In this document: positions 59,872 through 64,000 of the stretch, in pieces | How positions within the stretch are numbered: the first letter of the stretch is position 1 | Layout: each line of letters opens with the position of its first letter | Assembly (NCBI GenBank): GCA_963675365.2 | Contig: CAXXVA010000001.1 | Location: 930,001-994,000 of the forward strand | Source of the DNA: CAXXOK01 sp963675365 | GTDB lineage: Bacteria > Bacillota > Clostridia > Christensenellales > Aristaeellaceae | Reading direction: 5' to 3' | Length of the DNA stretch: 64,000 bases | Notes under the pieces: model-generated | The model's input: only the letters and a program-made list of their open reading frames with translations | Told to the model about the DNA's origin: nothing | Databases searched by the model: none | Position numbers and translations under genes: made by a program

Positions 59872-61517
59872 AAACCGGCAAGTGGCGCAAACGCCTGAAA
59901 AGCCTGTGGGTTCAGATCACCGCGTTCAACCTGATCGCGGGGCTGTTGATCGTGTCGCTGTTCGGCGCGGTGGTGTACGTGGTGGTATCGGATATTTTTG
60001 TCAAGGAAAGCGTAGCGAAGACTGAAATGGCGATTGAAAAAACCGCCGTGGAAATCGGCGCGGACATCCGCCACGCCAAGAGCCTGCTGACGCTTTTGAC
60101 CACCACGCCCGCGTTTATGGACTACGCCAAAACGGGCGAGGGCGAAGACACCGTCGTCCACCTGATGAACGCCATCACCGATAACGATTCCTACGTATTC
60201 GGCGTGTTCGCCGTGTTTTCAGACGGCCGGGTTCTAAGCGGCAATCCTTCCATCTTCGCCACCGGCGAGGACTACCAGACCCTGCTGATGAACGATATGG
60301 CGTTTCTGACCACTGCACGCTCGGGCATTTACGCCCACGACGACGGCTGCGTGATTACCATGGGCGTGCCCATCGTGCTGTCCGACGGCTCGGTCCCCGG
60401 CGTGCTCGCGATGGACCTGGACTATTGTATGGTCGGCAACGCCGTTGACGCCATCGATATCGGCGGCGCGATCACCATCACCGATCAAAACGGCGCGGTG
60501 ATCTTTCCGGCGGACGGGGACGCTGAAGACGTTCAGGAATTCGGCTACGACGCGGGCGCCAACGTGCTCACGCAGCGCTTTGCGATCCCCGAAACCCAGT
60601 GGCAGCTCACCGGGCGGGTGTACCTGAGCGGTCTGGACGTGCTCAAACGCCAGCTTTTGGATATCGTCGCGCTGACCGGGGTGCTTTTGTTCCTGGCGCT
60701 GGTGCTGATCGCCGTGTATTACTCCCGCCGGCTCGCCACGCCCGTCAAGCGGCTTGCGGGCAGTATGGAGGACATCGAAAGCCTGCGGGAGCTCACGGCG
60801 CTGGCAAACGAGGTCTCCGAAACGCGGCTGCTGACCGAAAGCTACAACCGTATGATCCGCAAGATCAAGCAGTTGATGGCGGAGCTTGAGCACAAGCAGC
60901 GCGCGCTGCGCCAAACCGAGATCGACGCCCTGACCCACCAGATCAACCCGCACTTCCTGTATAATACGCTGGATACCATCGTGTGGCTGGCGGAGTTCAA
61001 GGACAATGAAAAGATCATCGCGCTGACCAAGTCGCTTGCGAAGTTCTTCCGGCTGTCGCTGGCCGAAGGCCACGCCGTGGTCAGCCTCCAGGACGAGGCC
61101 GCCCACGCCCAGCAGTATCTGTACATCCAAAAGGAACGCTACGGCGAGCGGCTGACCTACGAATTTGATATTCCCGATACACTCGCAGACTGCATGGTGC
61201 CCAAGATTATCCTCCAGCCCATCGTGGAAAACAGCATATACCACGGCATCAAGCCCATGGACGGCATCGGGCATATCGCCGTGTCCGCACGGCGGGAGGG
61301 CGAGGCGCTTTTCCTCACCGTAACCGATAACGGCGTGGGTTTCGACCCGGCAAAAACCCCGCGGGGCGTAGGGCTGAAAAACGTGGACAAGCGCCTGAAG
61401 CTCTATTTCGGCGGGGACGCTGGCGCGGAGATCACCTCCGCCCCCGGCAGGGGAACAACCGTGGTGCTCAACATGAAAATGCAGCTGCGCGAAGCGGACG
61501 GGGCAGGAACTGTCTAA
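59868..61517 (+). CDS. YesM-type sensor histidine kinase
   Basis: 549 residues: first membrane helix about 18-43, a Cache-like extracellular domain (about 45-255), second helix, HAMP, and His_kinase with the acceptor His in HQINPHFLYNTLDTIVWLAEF, N-box IVENSIYHGIKPMDG and DNGVGFDP, then GRGTTVVLNMK. The Cache domain often binds small carboxylates or amino acids, and the next gene is an AEC permease, so the pair may sense and control uptake of an organic acid. No binding-protein gene accompanies it, unlike the 12-14.6 kb system. Confidence 0.93.
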   Translation: MKTGKWRKRLKSLWVQITAFNLIAGLLIVSLFGAVVYVVVSDIFVKESVAKTEMAIEKTAVEIGADIRHAKSLLTLLTTTPAFMDYAKTGEGEDTVVHLMNAITDNDSYVFGVFAVFSDGRVLSGNPSIFATGEDYQTLLMNDMAFLTTARSGIYAHDDGCVITMGVPIVLSDGSVPGVLAMDLDYCMVGNAVDAIDIGGAITITDQNGAVIFPADGDAEDVQEFGYDAGANVLTQRFAIPETQWQLTGRVYLSGLDVLKRQLLDIVALTGVLLFLALVLIAVYYSRRLATPVKRLAGSMEDIESLRELTALANEVSETRLLTESYNRMIRKIKQLMAELEHKQRALRQTEIDALTHQINPHFLYNTLDTIVWLAEFKDNEKIIALTKSLAKFFRLSLAEGHAVVSLQDEAAHAQQYLYIQKERYGERLTYEFDIPDTLADCMVPKIILQPIVENSIYHGIKPMDGIGHIAVSARREGEALFLTVTDNGVGFDPAKTPRGVGLKNVDKRLKLYFGGDAGAEITSAPGRGTTVVLNMKMQLREADGAGTV

Positions 61518-61571
61518 CGCGCGGCGAAACTAAGGCTTACCAGCAAAAACGCTCGCAAAAGGAGAGTTTAC

Positions 61572-62501
61572 GTGTTCCTTTCGATCCTGCAAATGGTGCT
61601 GCCGGTGCTGATCGCCTTCGGGCTCGGCTATCTGTGCAAGCGCAAAAACGTGTTCGGCGAGGAAGGCCTCAAGGGTCTCAAGGCGGTGGTGGGGAAGATC
61701 ACCCTGCCCGCCGTGCTGTTCTACGCCTATTTTACGGCGGAGTATTCCGGCAGAATCGCGCTGACCTTCGGCACGGTGTTCCTCTCCTGCGTGCTGGGTC
61801 TTCTGGCGGGGTATGCCCTGCGCCGATTTGTGAAACCCTTTTCAAAATACCTGCCGTTTCTGTTGACGGAGTTCGAGGCCGGAATGCTCGGCTACGCGCT
61901 GTTCGGGCTGTTGTACGCCGGGCAGACGCACGTATTCGCCATGATCGATATCGGGCAAACCTTCTGCACCTTCACCGTATTCATGATCGCGCTCAAAGCG
62001 GCCAACGGCGAAACCACGGGCATGAAGGGGCTTTTGAGAACCATGCTGCACAACGTGGTGCTGATCGCGATGATCGCCGGCGCGGTGCTCGGCGTGCTTG
62101 GCGTGGGCCAGTGGGCGATGGCCACAGCGGCCGGCCCGGTGATTTCCACGCTGTTTCAGTTCCTCGCCGCGCCCACCAGCATGCTGATCTTGATTATCGT
62201 CGGCTACGAGCTGCGCTTTGATAAACAGCTTCTTTCCCCGGTGTTTAAAACCGTGGGCCTGCGCCTTCTCGTGATGCTGCCGCTGATGGCGCTTAGCGCG
62301 CTGCTGATCTTTGCCGTCATCCCGTTTGAAAAGGAGCTGTTCGTGGCGATGCTCCTGGCCTACACCCTGCCCGCGCCTTTCATTATCCCGCTGTACGCCA
62401 CCGACCCCGTGCACAAGGCCTACATTTCCACGACGCTTTCCATCCAAACCCTCGTGTCGCTGGTGCTGTTCATCGGCATCGCGGCGTATACGCTGGCGTA
62501 G
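61572..62501 (+). CDS. AEC-family (auxin efflux carrier-type) transporter
   Basis: 309 residues from a GTG start (GGAGA upstream). Ten hydrophobic helices, beginning LQMVLPVLIAFGLGYLCKRKNVFGEEGLKGLKAVVGKITLPAVLF, which is the N-terminal AEC signature (part quoted: LKAVVGKITLPAVLF). The C-terminal repeat has YTLPAPFIIPLYA. Bacterial members move malate, malonate or other organic acids. It lies 54 nt after the kinase gene on the same strand. Confidence 0.85.
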   Translation: MFLSILQMVLPVLIAFGLGYLCKRKNVFGEEGLKGLKAVVGKITLPAVLFYAYFTAEYSGRIALTFGTVFLSCVLGLLAGYALRRFVKPFSKYLPFLLTEFEAGMLGYALFGLLYAGQTHVFAMIDIGQTFCTFTVFMIALKAANGETTGMKGLLRTMLHNVVLIAMIAGAVLGVLGVGQWAMATAAGPVISTLFQFLAAPTSMLILIIVGYELRFDKQLLSPVFKTVGLRLLVMLPLMALSALLIFAVIPFEKELFVAMLLAYTLPAPFIIPLYATDPVHKAYISTTLSIQTLVSLVLFIGIAAYTLA

Positions 62502-62595
62502 CATTCCTTTTCTTTTTAATTAAAGAACAGGAAGCAAAAGAAAATCATAATATAGTTTTCCTAAATTGCACTTTTGCTTAAATTAACCTTGGTAA

Positions 62596-63594
62596 TTAGT
62601 TTTGACAAACCACCATACTTAATCTTTTTTTCTCTATCTCAAGTAGTTTTTCGATAAGTTCGTCTGAAATAACAGGTTTAGTTCTATTCTTGCGTATTTC
62701 GTTATAACATTTATCAATATCTCCTCCATTATCACTACCGAAGAATCGTATAAACAGCTTGCTACTTACATCATGAGTATTAAAGAATACCTTCTTTATG
62801 TCTTTATCCATTGTGGCAAATAAATACGTTTTCCCCTCATCTGCTTCTTCCCAATATAAAGTACTCCATAATGATAAATAGGTTAAATCCCATGCTTGGT
62901 TAGAACTTGCTTTTTCTATTGACTTATAATCACAACTTTTTGAAAACTTCGGTTTTTTAACATTTGTGGTAAATAGCATACACGCATATGTAATAGTATA
63001 TGAACAAAACAATAGATTCTCGTCAATCCACCGAATAAATCTAATCATTTTCTCTTTTTCAGATATTGTAGTATCAAGATATAAGCAATATAAGTGAATA
63101 ATTTCTACTAAATGCATTTTATAGTGTTGATCCTCAATTAAGAAATTATAACTATTTTCGTTATTACATTTTATAGGATTTATAGTTTGCTGTTTATCTT
63201 CAAAAACATCCAGCCAAATTTTCGGAGAGATATGTTCCATCATATTCAGAAATATCTCATTTTCTGATGACGCCATATGGCTGGAGTTTACAGTGTTTGC
63301 ATATTCGATTTGAGCAAGCCCACAAGAAATAGAAATATCATTGAATCTTGCCCATATAATTAACGCGCTTATTACTTTCCGGTAAATTGGGTCTTTTAAT
63401 AATCCAGTTCGACAAAACTCAACTATCTTAGTCATAATGTTTCTGTCTATAATTAAAGTATTCAAAAAACCTTCGCGATCAGTAAAATCAGGACATCCAT
63501 CTTGAGATATTATCGGATGAAAGATGATTTTTCTCTCAATTAAAAACAATGTAATTGCTTTTAGTTGGCTTTTACGAATATATATAATTTCCAT
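62596..63594 (-). CDS. AT-rich gene of unknown function
   Basis: About 332 residues from the ATG at 63594 (GGGGA 6 nt upstream); a longer start at 63639 has a weaker site. I recognise no domain. It is a soluble, mixed helix-rich protein, Ile/Lys/Asn-rich, with several Trp and Cys scattered and no signal peptide. Base composition differs sharply from the preceding gene, as for the Shedu gene. It is divergent from the next gene across a 166-nt AT-rich gap. Defence or mobile-element cargo is a reasonable guess only. Confidence 0.6.
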   Translation of the reverse strand: MEIIYIRKSQLKAITLFLIERKIIFHPIISQDGCPDFTDREGFLNTLIIDRNIMTKIVEFCRTGLLKDPIYRKVISALIIWARFNDISISCGLAQIEYANTVNSSHMASSENEIFLNMMEHISPKIWLDVFEDKQQTINPIKCNNENSYNFLIEDQHYKMHLVEIIHLYCLYLDTTISEKEKMIRFIRWIDENLLFCSYTITYACMLFTTNVKKPKFSKSCDYKSIEKASSNQAWDLTYLSLWSTLYWEEADEGKTYLFATMDKDIKKVFFNTHDVSSKLFIRFFGSDNGGDIDKCYNEIRKNRTKPVISDELIEKLLEIEKKRLSMVVCQN

Positions 63595-63760
63595 TATTAA
63601 TCCCCAATTTAATTTCAGCAAATACCATTTATTCATCATATTTGCTCTTCAACTAATATAATTATACCAGCAAATACACGATTTTCATATAGTAAATGAT
63701 ATGATATACTACTACCAGTGCAAATCGCCTAATAACGTCATAAATAGAGGGAATATCTAT

Positions 63761-64000
63761 ATGAGTTACATTGATACAGGATCAATTCCACCAGCACAAA
63801 ATGGATATGTGCTATGGGTGGACATAATGGGTACAAAGAATAAAGTTTACTCATCCGTAATGACTGCCTCAATATTTATGCTAAAACTTCATGCTGCTGT
63901 ACTACAAAATCTAACAGATGACTTAATTGCATATCCGATTATGGATGGGGCGTATATAACATCTATAAATAGGTCGTCCATCCAGAGATTTATAACTAAG
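63761..64000 (+). CDS. Partial AT-rich gene, possible nucleotide-cyclase-like fold
   Basis: 80 codons are visible, open to the window edge, starting ATG with AGAGGGA 7 nt upstream. The segment GYVLWVDIMGTKN, then a helix, then YPIMDGAYITS has a metal-binding-Asp-like spacing seen in class III cyclase and related palm-fold domains (first Asp after a hydrophobic strand, second in a short DG turn). That resemblance is weak and the protein is incomplete. Confidence 0.5.
   Translation, partial: MSYIDTGSIPPAQNGYVLWVDIMGTKNKVYSSVMTASIFMLKLHAAVLQNLTDDLIAYPIMDGAYITSINRSSIQRFITK

Noticed and set aside
63761..64000. Firm call as a Pycsar-type nucleotide cyclase
   Set aside because: Only 80 residues are visible, the Asp spacing is the sole hint, and the divergent neighbour is not a known Pycsar effector.
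1..64000. CRISPR arrays, tRNA/rRNA genes, prophage
   Set aside because: No regularly spaced repeats, tRNA cloverleaf-like segments, rRNA signatures or phage structural genes were recognised.

Overview
The window reads as a chromosomal segment of a GC-rich, low-GC-lineage-type Gram-positive anaerobe (Bacillota, most likely a Clostridia relative). The evidence is strong AGGAGG-type ribosome binding sites, several TTG/GTG starts, two YesM/YesN-type two-component systems, single-membrane-style lipoproteins, and a Pel locus without the outer-membrane genes pelB and pelC. Taxonomy is inferred from gene style only. Two stretches (about 14.7-16.1 kb and 62.5-64 kb) are strikingly AT-rich and look like acquired cargo.

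Layout. 0-14.6 kb is a sugar (probably L-arabinose) module: a LacI-type regulator cut by the left edge, a small secreted protein, then a leftward block with araA, araD, an FGGY kinase and a YtfQRT-YjfF-type ABC importer. This is preceded by a lipoprotein sugar-binding protein, a YesM-type histidine kinase and a YesN/AraC-type response regulator, which together look like a three-component sugar sensor. 14.7-16.0 kb holds an AT-rich gene with the hallmarks of the Shedu (SduA) anti-phage nuclease. 16.1-21 kb carries a Gfo/Idh/MocA oxidoreductase, a DUF2130 protein, a membrane diguanylate cyclase and a beta-lactamase-fold serine hydrolase.

21.3-33.7 kb is the most notable block: a nine-gene rightward operon with one consensus promoter and one strong terminator. 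Its first five genes match a Gram-positive Pel exopolysaccharide locus in the order pelD, pelE, pelA (deacetylase only), pelF, pelG. The last four encode a CotH-like kinase lipoprotein, a VTC-like polyphosphate polymerase-domain protein, a DUF4956 membrane protein and a secreted TIM-barrel-like DUF4832 protein. The PelD protein has an extra N-terminal SDR domain that lacks the catalytic Tyr/Lys pair, and its C-terminal degenerate GGDEF keeps a perfectly placed RxxD c-di-GMP site. galE lies immediately downstream and convergent, and could supply UDP-GalNAc or UDP-Gal.

34.9-36.4 kb has an SDR protein and a lipoprotein barnase-type ribonuclease with a full active site and no visible barstar. 36.6-43.1 kb is a leftward catabolic operon (GntR regulator, two-subunit UxaA-type dehydratase, TRAP importer, LarA-like racemase/epimerase) under an excellent promoter with two GntR-type palindromes. 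43.6-45.1 kb is a nucleobase permease. 45.4-48.5 kb is a polar amino acid ABC importer. 48.8-50.5 kb is an ECF sigma factor with a probable anti-sigma partner. 50.5-55.8 kb has a plasma-membrane-type proton P-ATPase, a bacterioferritin and a VWA-domain protein. 56-62.5 kb is a rightward series: duplicated rhodanese, CcdA, a thioredoxin-MsrA-MsrB fusion (exported methionine sulfoxide repair), a second YesN/YesM pair and an AEC permease. The right edge (62.6-64 kb) is an AT-rich divergent pair of unrecognised genes, one cut by the window. No tRNA, rRNA, CRISPR array, transposase or integrase was seen.
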